The notes beneath the pieces were generated by a model. It worked only from the letters and a program-made list of their open reading frames with translations. It had not been told where the DNA came from and did no database searches. DNA of 64,000 nucleotides from Motiliproteus sp041586735 (lineage in GTDB: Bacteria; Pseudomonadota; Gammaproteobacteria; Pseudomonadales; Balneatricaceae), in NCBI GenBank assembly GCA_041586735.1, contig JBFGZQ010000003.1:62001-126000 (forward strand). The letters are read 5' to 3'. The stretch's first letter is position 1; each line of letters opens with the position of its first letter. Positions 1-8,972 of this stretch are shown here, piece after piece. Made by a program: the position numbers and the translations under genes.

Positions 1-69
1 AGCATCAATCTCATCGTCTCGCTGCTGATGAACCTGTACAACAAGCGCGTGTCGCTGGTGGAGCGTTAA
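1..69 (+). CDS. aapQ: Amino-acid ABC transporter permease, C-terminal end (partial)
   Basis: The window opens inside a reading frame that ends with TAA at 67-69. The 22 visible residues, ending LMNLYNKRVSLVER, look like the extreme C-terminus of an AapQ/YhdX-type polar amino-acid permease. The next permease starts 2 bp downstream, as in aapJQMP operons. The rest of the gene and any periplasmic binding protein gene lie to the left of the window. The assignment rests on this short tail plus the operon context. Confidence 0.7.
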   Translation, partial: SINLIVSLLMNLYNKRVSLVER

Positions 70-70
70 T

Positions 71-1174
71 ATGATTATCAATGACCACAAACTTCCCGAC
101 CTACCGCCTCCTAACAGCGCTTCTGGCGTCATTGGCTGGTTGCGCGTTAATCTGTTTTCCACCCCCTTCTACTCGGTGCTGACGCTGGTGGTCGGTTACC
201 TGTTGTGGGCTACATTGATACCGGCCTTCCAATGGGTGTTTATCGATTCTGACTGGGTGGGCGACAGCCGTGATGCCTGCAGCAGTGGCGGTGCTTGCTG
301 GGTGTTTATCTCGGTGCGGCTGGAGCAGTTTATCTACGGTTTTTATCCCGAAGCGGAATACTGGCGTGTCAATATCCTGTTTGCGATGTTGGCCCTGCTG
401 GTAGGCGCCCTGATCTACGAAGCTACGCCTAACAGAGGCTGGATCGCGGCTTTTTCGCTCAGCGTTTTCCCGCTCATCGCCTTCTTTCTGCTCTATGGCG
501 GCTCGTTTGGACTGGCGGTGGTCGAAACCCACAAATGGGGCGGCCTGAGCCTGACCCTGGTACTGGCGTTGGTAGGGATAGTGGCATCGTTACCGATCGG
601 CATCTTCCTGGCGCTGGGTCGACGCTCGGAGATGACCGTGGTGCGCAGTTTCTGCACCGTATTTATCGAGATGTGGCGCGGTGTGCCGCTGATTACTATT
701 CTTTTTATGGCCTCGGTGATGCTGCCGCTGTTTGTACCCGAAGAGATCGATTTCGATAAGCTGCTGCGAGCACTGATCGGTATCACCCTATTCCAATCAG
801 CCTATATGGCCGAGGTGATACGCGGCGGTCTGCAAGCGATCCCCAAAGGCCAGTATGAAGCGGCAGACGCACTGGGCTTGAGCTACTGGAAGAAGATGGG
901 ACTGATCGTGCTGCCTCAGGCGCTGAAGATCATGATCCCCGGAATCGTCAATACCTTTATCGCGCTCTTCAAAGATACCTCACTGGTGCTGATTATCGGC
1001 CTGTTCGACCTGCTGGCGATTGTCCAGGCGGCGCTCTCAGACCCGAAGTGGTTAGGCTACTCGATCGAGGGTTACGCCTTTGTCGCCTTCGTGTTCTGGA
1101 TCTTCTGTTTCAGCATGTCACGCTACAGCCAGCACCTCGAACGTAAACTGCATACCGGCCAGGGTGCTCGCTAG
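71..1174 (+). CDS. aapM: Amino-acid ABC transporter permease, AapM/YhdY type
   Basis: Inner-membrane permease subunit of a polar (general L-) amino-acid ABC importer, 367 aa. Several hydrophobic segments are visible: near residues 35-60, a pair before the conserved domain, and the BPD_transp_1 region from about residue 150 to 360. The EAA loop that docks on the ATPase is near residues 263-285 (EAADALGLSYWKK...LPQA). The long N-terminal extension before the permease domain is typical of AapM/YhdY rather than of HisM-type permeases. It starts 2 bp after the preceding permease stop, so the two are translationally linked, and the ATPase gene follows 34 bp later. The substrate cannot be read from sequence; the neighbouring polyamine genes make amino acids or related amines plausible. 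Confidence 0.9.
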   Translation: MIINDHKLPDLPPPNSASGVIGWLRVNLFSTPFYSVLTLVVGYLLWATLIPAFQWVFIDSDWVGDSRDACSSGGACWVFISVRLEQFIYGFYPEAEYWRVNILFAMLALLVGALIYEATPNRGWIAAFSLSVFPLIAFFLLYGGSFGLAVVETHKWGGLSLTLVLALVGIVASLPIGIFLALGRRSEMTVVRSFCTVFIEMWRGVPLITILFMASVMLPLFVPEEIDFDKLLRALIGITLFQSAYMAEVIRGGLQAIPKGQYEAADALGLSYWKKMGLIVLPQALKIMIPGIVNTFIALFKDTSLVLIIGLFDLLAIVQAALSDPKWLGYSIEGYAFVAFVFWIFCFSMSRYSQHLERKLHTGQGAR

Positions 1175-1208
1175 CACCCGACAGCGACAGGAATTCCAGG
1201 AGTCTGTG

Positions 1209-1979
1209 ATGTCAGGAAAAAACAGCAACGGCGCGATGAACATCGAAGATAAGGTGATGATTGAGCTCAATAACGTCAACAAATGGTACGGTAATTTTCA
1301 CGTCCTCAAGGATATCAATCTCAAGGTTCATAAAGGCGAGCGCATCGTAGTCTGTGGCCCTTCTGGCTCGGGAAAATCGACCATGATTCGCTGTCTGAAT
1401 CGCCTCGAAGTACATCAGACGGGTGACATCATTGTCGGCAATACCCTGCTGAACAATAATCTTAAGAACATCGAGACCATTCGTCGTGAAGTCGGCATGG
1501 TATTTCAGCACTTTAACCTGTTCCCGCATCTGACCGTGCTGGAGAACTGCGCCCTGGCGCCGATCTGGGTGCGCAAGACCCCGCGTAAAGAGGCCGAAGC
1601 CATCGCGATGAAATTTCTAGAGCGGGTGAAAATCCCCGAACAGGCGCACAAATACCCAGGACAGCTTTCCGGCGGTCAGCAGCAGCGCGTGGCTATCGCT
1701 CGCAGCCTGTGCATGAACCCGGAGGTGATGCTGTTTGATGAGCCGACCTCGGCACTGGATCCCGAGATGATCAAAGAGGTTCTCGACGTCATGATCGAGC
1801 TGGCCCAAGAGGGAATGACGATGATCTGCGTGACCCACGAGATGGGTTTCGCCAAGACCGTCGCCAACCGGGTTATTTTTATGGATGTCGGCCAGATTAT
1901 CGAGGAGAACGAACCCAACGCGTTCTTCGACAACCCACAGTCTGAACGGACCCAGCTATTCCTGAGTCAGATCTTGTAG
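1209..1979 (+). CDS. aapP: Amino-acid ABC transporter ATP-binding protein, AapP/GlnQ type
   Basis: ATPase that powers the importer encoded just upstream, 256 aa. Walker A is GPSGSGKST at residues 50-58, the signature is LSGGQQQRVAIA, and Walker B with the catalytic Glu is MLFDEPTSALDPE; a switch His lies in VTHEMGF. The family is polar amino-acid ABC ATPases (GlnQ/HisP/AapP). The chosen ATG at 1209 has AGGAG at 1198-1202. An earlier in-frame ATG at 1080 would lie deep inside the permease gene and has no good ribosome site. A weak stem-loop follows the stop, so this is probably the last gene of the operon. Confidence 0.93.
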   Translation: MSGKNSNGAMNIEDKVMIELNNVNKWYGNFHVLKDINLKVHKGERIVVCGPSGSGKSTMIRCLNRLEVHQTGDIIVGNTLLNNNLKNIETIRREVGMVFQHFNLFPHLTVLENCALAPIWVRKTPRKEAEAIAMKFLERVKIPEQAHKYPGQLSGGQQQRVAIARSLCMNPEVMLFDEPTSALDPEMIKEVLDVMIELAQEGMTMICVTHEMGFAKTVANRVIFMDVGQIIEENEPNAFFDNPQSERTQLFLSQIL

Positions 1980-2017
1980 CACCGAGCGGGTTATCCGACT
2001 AGCGCGCTGTCATCAGG

Positions 2018-2037
2018 GAGCCTCTGGGCTCGGTTTT
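2018..2037 (+). terminator. Possible weak rho-independent terminator after the ABC operon
   Basis: A 5-bp stem (GAGCC at 2018-2022, GGCTC at 2027-2031, loop TCTG) is followed by GGTTTT. It sits 38 bp after the ATPase stop and before the convergent reductase gene. The stem and T tract are both short, so the call is tentative. Confidence 0.35.
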
Positions 2038-2061
2038 ACGCAGAGCTCTGCCGCTGGCCCG

Positions 2062-2805
2062 TTACCAATAGCGCTCAACGCTGATCTGCCCCGGACTGCG
2101 GCGCAGGTTTTTCTCAAAGCCGCGCTGTTTTAACACCTTGATCGAGTCTGTGACCATCTCCGGATTGCCACAGATCATCACCTGCGCGTGCTCGGCACTC
2201 AGCGGCAAGCCGAACCGCTGCTCTAACCGATCCTCCGCTATAGCCGCAGGGATACGCCCGCTGATGGCGCCGGGCAACGGATCATAACTGACGCAGGGCA
2301 GCCATTGGAATTGATCTGGATGCTCCCTGACCAACCGGTCGAGCCACTCAGAGTAGTTAAGATCGCGCTGATAACGCACCCCATATACCAGTACGATACG
2401 CTCGAAACGTTGCCAAGGCTGCGCTGTGGCCAGAATGGATAGAAAAGGCCCTATAGCGGTGCCCGTGGCCAATAACCATAGATCACGGCTATGGGGCACC
2501 TCGTCCAACACCAGAAAGCCACTGGGGGACGTGGCGATCTGCAGCGCATCGCCAGAGGTCAGCGCCTGCAGACGGTTGGAGAGCGGACCATCGGGCACGG
2601 TATTGAAGTAAAACTCTAACAACGGCTCAGAGGGCGGATTAACAAACGAATAGGGCCTGGCGATCAGGGTGCCATCGATCTCCAGCCCCAGGCGAATATA
2701 CTGGCCTGCGGTAAAATCGATCCGCGGGGTCTCGATGCGTAGCGAGTGCAGCCTATCACTCCAGTGGCGATTCTCTCGTACCCATCCGCTCTGCCAGGAT
2801 GCCAT
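2062..2805 (-). CDS. fpr: Ferredoxin/flavodoxin-NADP(+) reductase, Fpr type
   Basis: FAD enzyme that moves electrons between NADPH and ferredoxin or flavodoxin, 247 aa, the usual length for bacterial Fpr (subclass I). The FAD-binding motif RPYSFVNPP is near residues 50-58, and the NADP-binding part begins with LLATGTAIGPFLSIL near residue 110. A CGNPEMV segment, a conserved C-terminal nicotinamide-region motif, is near residues 212-218. It stands alone, convergent with the ABC operon. The C-terminus ends in ERYW; subclass I enzymes often end in an aromatic residue that stacks on FAD. It could supply electrons to oxidoreductases, but no partner is encoded next to it. Confidence 0.9.
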   Translation of the reverse strand: MASWQSGWVRENRHWSDRLHSLRIETPRIDFTAGQYIRLGLEIDGTLIARPYSFVNPPSEPLLEFYFNTVPDGPLSNRLQALTSGDALQIATSPSGFLVLDEVPHSRDLWLLATGTAIGPFLSILATAQPWQRFERIVLVYGVRYQRDLNYSEWLDRLVREHPDQFQWLPCVSYDPLPGAISGRIPAAIAEDRLEQRFGLPLSAEHAQVMICGNPEMVTDSIKVLKQRGFEKNLRRSPGQISVERYW

Positions 2806-2934
2806 CGCTCAGCCCTCTTGCTCATTAGTGTGCCCGTTAGTCCAACACCCTGACTATCACGGACCAGATATAGACACTAACGTTGTTGACCATATCTTTT
2901 ACTATAGCCGAGACGCTGAGCACTTTATCAGTAC

Positions 2935-4227
2935 TTAGAGCCGGTCTTTCAGCCTGTAGTACAGCATCCCTAGCACCAGCCCCGGCCAACGCAGTAACGT
3001 GCCGCCGGGAAAGCTCGGGGGTGCAACACTCGCGAACAGATCAAATTTTTCTGCACTACCCGCAATCGCATCGGCCATCAACTTGCCGCCTAGGGTCGCC
3101 AAGGCCACACCATGACCGGAATAGCCCTGTGCCACAAAAAGGTTGGCGTCGAGTCTCTCGAAATGCGGCATCCGGTTCCGAGTAATCGCCAGGGTTCCAC
3201 CCCAGCCGTAATCGATACCCACATCGGCCAGCTGAGGATAAATACCGAGCATCCGTTGGCGAACCAGGCTCTTAATATCGCGGGGAAAACGACGGCTGTA
3301 AGCTTCTCCCCCTCCCCACAACAGGCGCTGATCCGCGGACAACCTAAAGTAGTTCACCACAAAGTTTGAATCCGCCACGGCAACATCGTCACGAATCAAC
3401 TGCCGTGCCAGCCTGTCACCCAGCGGTTCGGTGGCCAGCATGAAATTATTGATCGGCATGATCTTTCCCGCCACCCTAGGCTCTAACTTATTCAGATAAC
3501 CGTTACAGGCCAGCAGCAGATAAGACGCACTGACCTGCCCCTGTCGAGTATCAATGTACGCAGTGTTAGCGCTGCCACTCTCGGTTTTATAGTCGCGCAC
3601 TCGGCTGTTTTCATAGACGCGAACCCCGGCAGCCGTCGCCGCTTTAGCCAGCCCCAGGGCATAATTAAGCGGGTGCAGATGCGCGCCGTCCTGCCACAAC
3701 TCGGCCGCAAAATAGCGTTCGGTACCGAGCATCTGCCGCACCTCCGTTGCCGTTACATAGCGCACCCCCTGATAGCCATAATCTCGCTGCAATTTGCTCA
3801 CCGTTTGCCGGTAGTGATCACTGACCCCCGCCTTAGCCGCTACATGCAGCACGCCCGGTTTCAGGTCACAAGCGATCCGATGGCGCTGGATCAGGGATTT
3901 AACCAGCGTCACCGATTCCAATGACAACGTCCAGAGCCCTCGAGCGGTCGCTAGTCCCAGCTCCGCTTCGAGCTGCAGCAGCCCGCGGTTATGCCCAGCC
4001 GTGACCTGGCCACCGTTGCGTCCAGAAGCTCCCCAGCCAACCCGCTCGGCTTCAAGCAGCACCACCTCATAGCCCCGTTCGGCCAGATGCAGCGCCGCAG
4101 ATAAGCCGGTATAGCCGCCACCGATAATGCAAACATCCGCGCGCAGCTCCCCCTCGAGCCGCGGATATTCTGGTTTGTCGTGGGCGCTATCGACATAAAA
4201 AGACGGGCTATAACCCTGTAGCATCAT
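2935..4227 (-). CDS. puuB: FAD-dependent amine oxidoreductase, PuuB/OrdL type (copy 1)
   Basis: DAO-family flavoprotein of 430 aa. The N-terminal dinucleotide-binding motif (DVCIIGGGYTGLSAALHLAE, about residues 30-49) is followed by GWGASGRNGGQ, a pattern typical of gamma-glutamylputrescine oxidase PuuB/OrdL. Near the C-terminus, YSGHGVALATLGGKLMADAI is the conserved FAD-contacting segment. The expected reaction is oxidation of gamma-glutamylputrescine to the aldehyde with release of ammonia and peroxide. It is divergent from the PuuA-like gene, with 218 bp between starts that probably hold both promoters. A second paralogue of similar length lies at 5954-7237, so one may act on another gamma-glutamylated amine. 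The family is clear; exact substrate is inference. Confidence 0.85.
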   Translation of the reverse strand: MMLQGYSPSFYVDSAHDKPEYPRLEGELRADVCIIGGGYTGLSAALHLAERGYEVVLLEAERVGWGASGRNGGQVTAGHNRGLLQLEAELGLATARGLWTLSLESVTLVKSLIQRHRIACDLKPGVLHVAAKAGVSDHYRQTVSKLQRDYGYQGVRYVTATEVRQMLGTERYFAAELWQDGAHLHPLNYALGLAKAATAAGVRVYENSRVRDYKTESGSANTAYIDTRQGQVSASYLLLACNGYLNKLEPRVAGKIMPINNFMLATEPLGDRLARQLIRDDVAVADSNFVVNYFRLSADQRLLWGGGEAYSRRFPRDIKSLVRQRMLGIYPQLADVGIDYGWGGTLAITRNRMPHFERLDANLFVAQGYSGHGVALATLGGKLMADAIAGSAEKFDLFASVAPPSFPGGTLLRWPGLVLGMLYYRLKDRL

Positions 4228-4445
4228 ACCTAGCTCCTCGAGGGCGACCCAAACCGATCACTCGGCAACAACAGACGCAGCTGTATTTTGAATCGCGGAT
4301 AACCCCCTATCAGGGTTCAGATAATAGGTCATTAGAGTATTGCTCTGGCATATCGCATACGGTAGCCTGAAAGCCAATCGAGCCACAATTCGCCGCGCCA
4401 GCGACGGGCTCTTGAGTGTTAAACCCGCTAACACACAGGTGATTT

Positions 4446-5789
4446 ATGGAAGCCCTTGAAAGCTTTCTCAAAGAAAACCGTATTACCGAAATCGAATCGA
4501 CCATCCCGGATATGACCGGCAATGCCCGCGGTAAATTTTATCCGACCCGAAAATTTCTATCCGAACAAAGCGGACGCATCCCGGAAGCGATTCTGATCCA
4601 GACCGTCACCGGCGGTTGCGCAGAAAACCCTCAAACACTGATCCACCCTTCCGACCGAGACATGATTCTAGTTCCTGATGTTAGCACCCTGCGTCGAGTC
4701 CCTTGGGCGGATGAGCCGACCGCGCAGATCATCAACGACTGCTACACTGCCGAAGGTAAACTGCATCCGTTATCAACGCGCGGCGTGTTACGACGAGTGA
4801 TGCAGCTGTTCCAGGACGAGGGCCTCAAGCCCGTGATCGCGCCCGAATTGGAGTTTTACCTGCTGCAACAAAATTTGGATCCGGACAACGAGCTGCAATC
4901 GGCCATCGGCCGCTCGGGAAGGCGCGAGACGGCGCGTCAATCTTACGGTATCGATGCGGTTAATGAATTCAACCCGGTGATCGACACCCTGTACGAATAC
5001 TGCGCAGCGCAGGGACTGGATGTCGATACCCTGATTCATGAGACCGGCGCGGCACAGATGGAGGTCAACTTTCTCCATGGCGATCCGATCAACCTGGCCG
5101 ACCAGGTGTTTGTCTTTAAACGCACCCTGCGCGAGACTGCGATCAAACATGGTATCTATGCCACGTTTATGGCCAAACCGATGGAGCACGAGCCCGGCAG
5201 TTCGATGCATATCCACCAAAGTCTGATCGATATCAACACCGATACCAATGTCTTTGTGGATAAAGACGGCAGTTATAGCCAGACTTTCTATCACTACATG
5301 GGTGGTTTACAGCATTATATCCCTTATGCGATCAGTTTCTTTGCCCCTAACGTCAACTCCTACCGCCGCTTTGCCCCTGGTATGGCGGCACCGGTCAATA
5401 TGGACTGGGGCATCGACAACCGCACCGCTGGATTACGGGCGCCAGCCTGCGATCCTGCCAATACCCGCATCGAGAACCGCTTCTCGGGTGCCGACGCCAA
5501 CCCCTATCTGACCATCGCCCTGACCCTTGCCTGTGGCTATCTGGGGATCAAAGAGCAGATCCAACCCGCCGATCCGGTCGAAGGGATCGCCTTCCTGCCG
5601 GGCGATACGATTCAGGTAGCGCGTTCACTCGAGGAGGGGCTACGGTTACTGGATGAATGCGAACCGCTGAAACAGATCCTCGGCGAGCATTTTGTCAAAG
5701 CCTATATCGCAGTAAAAAGGGCCGAATTTGAAACCTTTAATCAGGTGATCAGCTCCTGGGAGCGCGAACACTTGCTGCTGAATGTATAA
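4446..5789 (+). CDS. puuA: Glutamine-synthetase-family gamma-glutamylpolyamine synthetase, PuuA type
   Basis: Glutamine-synthetase-fold ligase of 447 aa that would attach glutamate to putrescine or a related amine using ATP, the first step of the Puu pathway. The N-terminal beta-grasp part covers about residues 10-110. The catalytic domain carries PELEFYL near residue 136, the substrate/metal segment MEVNFLHGDP, HIHQSL, and the conserved NRTAGLRAP...ENRFSGADANPYL near residues 325-355. Length and the short adenylylation-free C-terminus fit PuuA/GlnA-like enzymes rather than housekeeping GlnA. The start has AGGTG 5 bp upstream. It sits between two PuuB-like genes, which strongly supports the pathway assignment. 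Confidence 0.85.
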   Translation: MEALESFLKENRITEIESTIPDMTGNARGKFYPTRKFLSEQSGRIPEAILIQTVTGGCAENPQTLIHPSDRDMILVPDVSTLRRVPWADEPTAQIINDCYTAEGKLHPLSTRGVLRRVMQLFQDEGLKPVIAPELEFYLLQQNLDPDNELQSAIGRSGRRETARQSYGIDAVNEFNPVIDTLYEYCAAQGLDVDTLIHETGAAQMEVNFLHGDPINLADQVFVFKRTLRETAIKHGIYATFMAKPMEHEPGSSMHIHQSLIDINTDTNVFVDKDGSYSQTFYHYMGGLQHYIPYAISFFAPNVNSYRRFAPGMAAPVNMDWGIDNRTAGLRAPACDPANTRIENRFSGADANPYLTIALTLACGYLGIKEQIQPADPVEGIAFLPGDTIQVARSLEEGLRLLDECEPLKQILGEHFVKAYIAVKRAEFETFNQVISSWEREHLLLNV

Positions 5790-5832
5790 ATTCAAAACAG
5801 CGTTCTAAACCACTAGCAAACCACCCGCTGAA

Positions 5833-5853
5833 GCCTCCTGAGCCAACGGAGGC
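5833..5853. other. Short inverted repeat after the puuA-like gene
   Basis: GCCTCC at 5833-5838 pairs with GGAGGC at 5848-5853 around a 9-nt loop. There is no T tract on either strand, so it may be an mRNA end-protecting hairpin or a weak terminator between puuA and the second puuB. Confidence 0.3.
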
Positions 5854-5953
5854 ACTCAGGTGAATCTATGTATGACACCAGGTTTAGCCACTCGCTGAGT
5901 CGCGACTATTGACCTGCATATTGTGATCACCCCCAGTTTACAGGAGTTATATT

Positions 5954-7237
5954 ATGGCCTCTGTGGCACACCCCGCGTCCTATTACGCCGCCTCAGCCAA
6001 CGATACCCGCCAGCGCCCCGCCCTTGAAGGCAGCGTTAGTTGTGACGTGTGCGTCATCGGCGCCGGCTATACCGGCCTATCCACCGCTATCCACCTGGCC
6101 GAAAGCGGTTTTAAGGTGGTCGTACTAGAAGCCAGCCGCATCGGCTTTGGCGCGTCAGGCCGCAACGGTGGCCAGATTGTGCACAGTTACAGCCGCGACA
6201 TCGATTTTATCGACAAGCATTACGGCCATGATACCGGTGTGGCGATGGGTAAGATGGCGTTCGAGGGAGGACGTATCATTCGCCGCCTAGTGGCTCAATA
6301 CAGCATAGAATGCGACCTTAAATCCGGCGCCCTGTTTGCGGCCTGCAACCCCAAACAACTCGGCGAACTTGAAGCCAAACAAGCGCTCTGGGAAGCCCAT
6401 GGCCATCAACAGCTAGAGTTACTCAGCGCCGAAGAGATCAAGAAGCATGTCGGCTCTGAGCGTTACCATGGCGGCCTGCTGGACCACAGCGGCGGCCACT
6501 TTCACCCGCTGAATCTGGTACTCGGCGAGGCCGCCGCGCTGGAGTCGCTGGGCGGCACCATCTATGAAGATTCGGCAGTAACCCGTGTTGAAGAGGGTGC
6601 CAAGGTTAAACTGCATACCGCCAACGGCTGTGTCAGCGCCAATTTTGTGATGGTGGCCGGTAATGCTTACCTCGGCGGGTTGATCCCTAAGCTGCAACGT
6701 AAAGCGATCCCCTGCGGCACCCAGGTGATCGCCACCCAGCCCCTGAGTGCAGAGCAGCAACGGCAACTGCTGCCGCAAGACAACTGCATCGAAGACTGTA
6801 ACTATCTGCTCGATTACTACCGACTCTCCGGTGATGGCCGGTTGATCTACGGCGGCGGCGTCACCTACGGTGATCGCGAACCAGGCAAAATTGAAGCGCT
6901 GATCACCCCCAAGATGCTCAAGACCTTTCCGCAGCTTAAGGGGGTAAAAATCGACTACCAGTGGACCGGTAACTTCCTGCTGACGCTGATGCGACTGCCG
7001 CAGTTCGGCCGTATCGGTACCAACATCTACTATGCCCAGGGCTACAGTGGACATGGTGTAACCTGCTCGCATCTGGCGGGCAAGGTGATCTCCGATGCTA
7101 TCCAGGGACAAGCCGAACGTTACGATGTGTTTGCCAGTCTGCCACAACCGGCATTCCCGGGTGGACATTTATTGCGCGTGCCGCTGACGGCACTGGGCGC
7201 CTGGTATTACAACCTGCGCGACCAGTGGGGTATTTAA
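5954..7237 (+). CDS. puuB: FAD-dependent amine oxidoreductase, PuuB/OrdL type (copy 2)
   Basis: DAO-family flavoprotein of 427 aa, paralogous to the product of 2935-4227. It has the Rossmann motif DVCVIGAGYTGLSTAIHLAE near residues 30-49, the GFGASGRNGGQ motif, and the C-terminal YAQGYSGHGVTCSHLAGKV. The expected role is oxidative deamination of gamma-glutamylated putrescine or another gamma-glutamylamine. It is codirectional with the PuuA-like gene (164 bp gap) and with the agmatinase gene downstream, suggesting a polyamine catabolic unit. A CAGGAG ribosome site lies just upstream of the ATG. Which of the two PuuB paralogues uses gamma-glutamylputrescine cannot be decided from sequence. Confidence 0.85.
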   Translation: MASVAHPASYYAASANDTRQRPALEGSVSCDVCVIGAGYTGLSTAIHLAESGFKVVVLEASRIGFGASGRNGGQIVHSYSRDIDFIDKHYGHDTGVAMGKMAFEGGRIIRRLVAQYSIECDLKSGALFAACNPKQLGELEAKQALWEAHGHQQLELLSAEEIKKHVGSERYHGGLLDHSGGHFHPLNLVLGEAAALESLGGTIYEDSAVTRVEEGAKVKLHTANGCVSANFVMVAGNAYLGGLIPKLQRKAIPCGTQVIATQPLSAEQQRQLLPQDNCIEDCNYLLDYYRLSGDGRLIYGGGVTYGDREPGKIEALITPKMLKTFPQLKGVKIDYQWTGNFLLTLMRLPQFGRIGTNIYYAQGYSGHGVTCSHLAGKVISDAIQGQAERYDVFASLPQPAFPGGHLLRVPLTALGAWYYNLRDQWGI

Positions 7238-7391
7238 GCCTCAGCGGAGGCTCCACAGAGCGCCGGCGTACCCCGCAAAGCACTCCGCTAGTATCGATTA
7301 TTTTTTAGCTAGCACTTCAATCGTGCCGCAGATGCCCTTATCCTCTGCGGCACTCAGCCCCCTTACTCAGCTCAGCGACCGGAGACAGAAC

Positions 7392-8336
7392 ATGGATAGC
7401 GCCGCAACACTCAACAGTTCAACGGGCGGCGATATCCCCCTGTATGGCTCGATCAGTACCTATATGCAGTTTCCCGCCGTCGTCGATCTGGACGCTAGTG
7501 ATGCTGAAGTCATCGTCAGCGGCATCCCCTTTGATATGGCAACCTCAGGTCGTCCCGGGGCGCGATTCGGCCCTCAGGGGATCCGCAGGGCCTCTGCCAA
7601 CCTGATCTGGGAAGGTAGTCGCTGGCCCTGGAGTTTTGCGCTCGACGATAGACTCAGGGTCGCCGACAGCGGCGATCTGCTGTTCAAGCACGGCGAACCT
7701 CAGACCCTGGTCGACAATCTTGAGGCGCATGCCACTAACATTCTGACTGCGGGCAAGAGCATGCTGTCGTTCGGCGGCGATCACTTTGTCAGCCTACCGA
7801 TACTGCGCGCCTATGCGGCCAAATTCGGTCCAGTGGCGCTGATCCATTTCGATGCCCATACCGATACCTATTCGGATGGTAGTCGTTATGACCACGGCAC
7901 CCTGTTTCACCACGCCGTGGTCGAAGGACTGCTGGATACCGAACACTCGATCCAGATCGGCATCCGTACCGCCTATAACCGCGACAACCACCCGTTTGAA
8001 GTCCTCGATGGCGCCTGGGTCAACGATCACAGCCCCGCCGAGCTGATCGAGCGGATCAAAGCCAGGGTCGGCGACCAGCAAGCCTATCTCAGCTTTGATA
8101 TCGACGGTCTGGATCCTGCCTTTGCTCCCGGCACCGGCACCCCCGTCGTGGCCGGCATCGGCATCGATTGCGCCCTTAAAACCATCCGTGGATTGGTCGG
8201 CACCCGGCTTATAGGCATGGATGTGGTCGAAGTCGCACCCGCCTATGATCATGCCGAGATCACCTCCTTAGCAGCCGCTACCTTAGCGCTGGAATACCTC
8301 TACGTATTGGCAACCAACAAGGGTGACTCGGCGTAA
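7392..8336 (+). CDS. speB: Agmatinase-family ureohydrolase
   Basis: Binuclear manganese ureohydrolase of 314 aa, most likely agmatinase, which releases urea and putrescine from agmatine. Metal-binding motifs are SFGGDHF, DAHTDTY and SFDIDGLDPAFAPGTGTP. The C-terminal GMDVVEVAPAYD is also typical of SpeB. The ATG at 7392 is chosen because GGAG lies 7 nt upstream (7381-7384); an earlier in-frame start at 7323 lacks a ribosome site. The location downstream of PuuA/PuuB genes fits a route from agmatine to putrescine to GABA. Guanidinobutyrase or guanidinopropionase activity cannot be excluded for this family. Confidence 0.87.
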   Translation: MDSAATLNSSTGGDIPLYGSISTYMQFPAVVDLDASDAEVIVSGIPFDMATSGRPGARFGPQGIRRASANLIWEGSRWPWSFALDDRLRVADSGDLLFKHGEPQTLVDNLEAHATNILTAGKSMLSFGGDHFVSLPILRAYAAKFGPVALIHFDAHTDTYSDGSRYDHGTLFHHAVVEGLLDTEHSIQIGIRTAYNRDNHPFEVLDGAWVNDHSPAELIERIKARVGDQQAYLSFDIDGLDPAFAPGTGTPVVAGIGIDCALKTIRGLVGTRLIGMDVVEVAPAYDHAEITSLAAATLALEYLYVLATNKGDSA

Positions 8337-8482
8337 CAGCGATAGATAATGGCCCCTGAGGCTTAGCCGTTGCGGCGGCCTACCGCCCCCCTCACAGATC
8401 TAGATACCCGTATTGGCACCCTCGCCAAGGTGTAAGGTTTGATTCAGATCAGCCATCTGTGCTAAAAATGTCTAGCGAAGAG

Positions 8483-8510
8483 TTGAAAGTGTTTCTTATT
8501 GGCGTATAAC
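8483..8510 (+). promoter_or_regulatory. Sigma-70-type promoter for the hibernation factor gene
   Basis: TTGAAA at 8483-8488 and TATAAC at 8505-8510 are separated by 16 bp. Each hexamer matches the sigma-70 consensus at five of six positions. The -10 box ends 49 bp before the ATG of the hpf-like gene. Confidence 0.55.
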
Positions 8511-8559
8511 TAAACCTGTCTCTCACCAATCTGCAGCCAACTGCAGTAAGGAAAAAGCG

Positions 8560-8907
8560 ATGAATATCAATATCAATAATCGTCAAGGTAAAGTATCTCC
8601 CGCAATACAGGAAAAGATCGAAGCCTGGCTGAAAGCCAGTCAGGACCGGTTTGGTGAAATCAGCTCGGCACTGGTTATCATCGGCCAGTCTGAGCGCCAG
8701 GATGAGATCGAAGCGACCCTGCATATCAAGGGTAAGGATGTGTTCGCCAAAGCAACCGGAGAGAACCTCTACGTTGCCATCGATGCCTTAACCGACAAGA
8801 TCGACCGTCAGCTAATCAAGATCAAAGAGAAGCTTAGCATCAAGAAAGGTACACCTAAGCCCAGCCTGCTAGTCGAGGACGAGCAACCCGAGGGGGTCGT
8901 TGCTTAA
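8560..8907 (+). CDS. hpf: Ribosome hibernation-promoting factor, HPF/RaiA family
   Basis: Short-form ribosome-associated inhibitor of 115 aa. The whole protein is one HPF/S30AE domain: it opens MNININNRQGKVSP, has the central AIDALTDKIDRQLIKIKEK helix, and ends in an acidic tail. Such proteins bind the 30S decoding and tRNA sites and dimerise or inactivate 70S ribosomes in stationary phase. The gene is monocistronic here, away from rpoN where hpf is often found, which leaves open whether it is the Hpf or the YfiA/RaiA type. A ribosome site (AAGGAAAAAGCG) precedes the start. Confidence 0.88.
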   Translation: MNININNRQGKVSPAIQEKIEAWLKASQDRFGEISSALVIIGQSERQDEIEATLHIKGKDVFAKATGENLYVAIDALTDKIDRQLIKIKEKLSIKKGTPKPSLLVEDEQPEGVVA

Positions 8908-8917
8908 AAAGGCTAGC

Positions 8918-8946
8918 CCCGCAACAGCTGTTTAGGCTGTTGCGGG
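8918..8946. terminator. Bidirectional hairpin between convergent genes
   Basis: A perfect 11-bp inverted repeat (8918-8928 with 8936-8946, 7-nt loop) lies between the hpf-like stop and the convergent pyrophosphatase stop. The minus strand has a T5 tract about 8 nt after the stem (AAAAA at 8906-8910). It probably ends transcripts from both sides, better for the minus strand. Confidence 0.6.
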
Positions 8947-8972
8947 AAAGGTACAACGCTTAGCAGCCCCGC

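Noticed and set aside
6419..7168. 249-residue open frame on the minus strand
   Set aside because: It lies wholly antisense to the second PuuB-like gene; the composition is that of a shadow frame and no family is recognisable.
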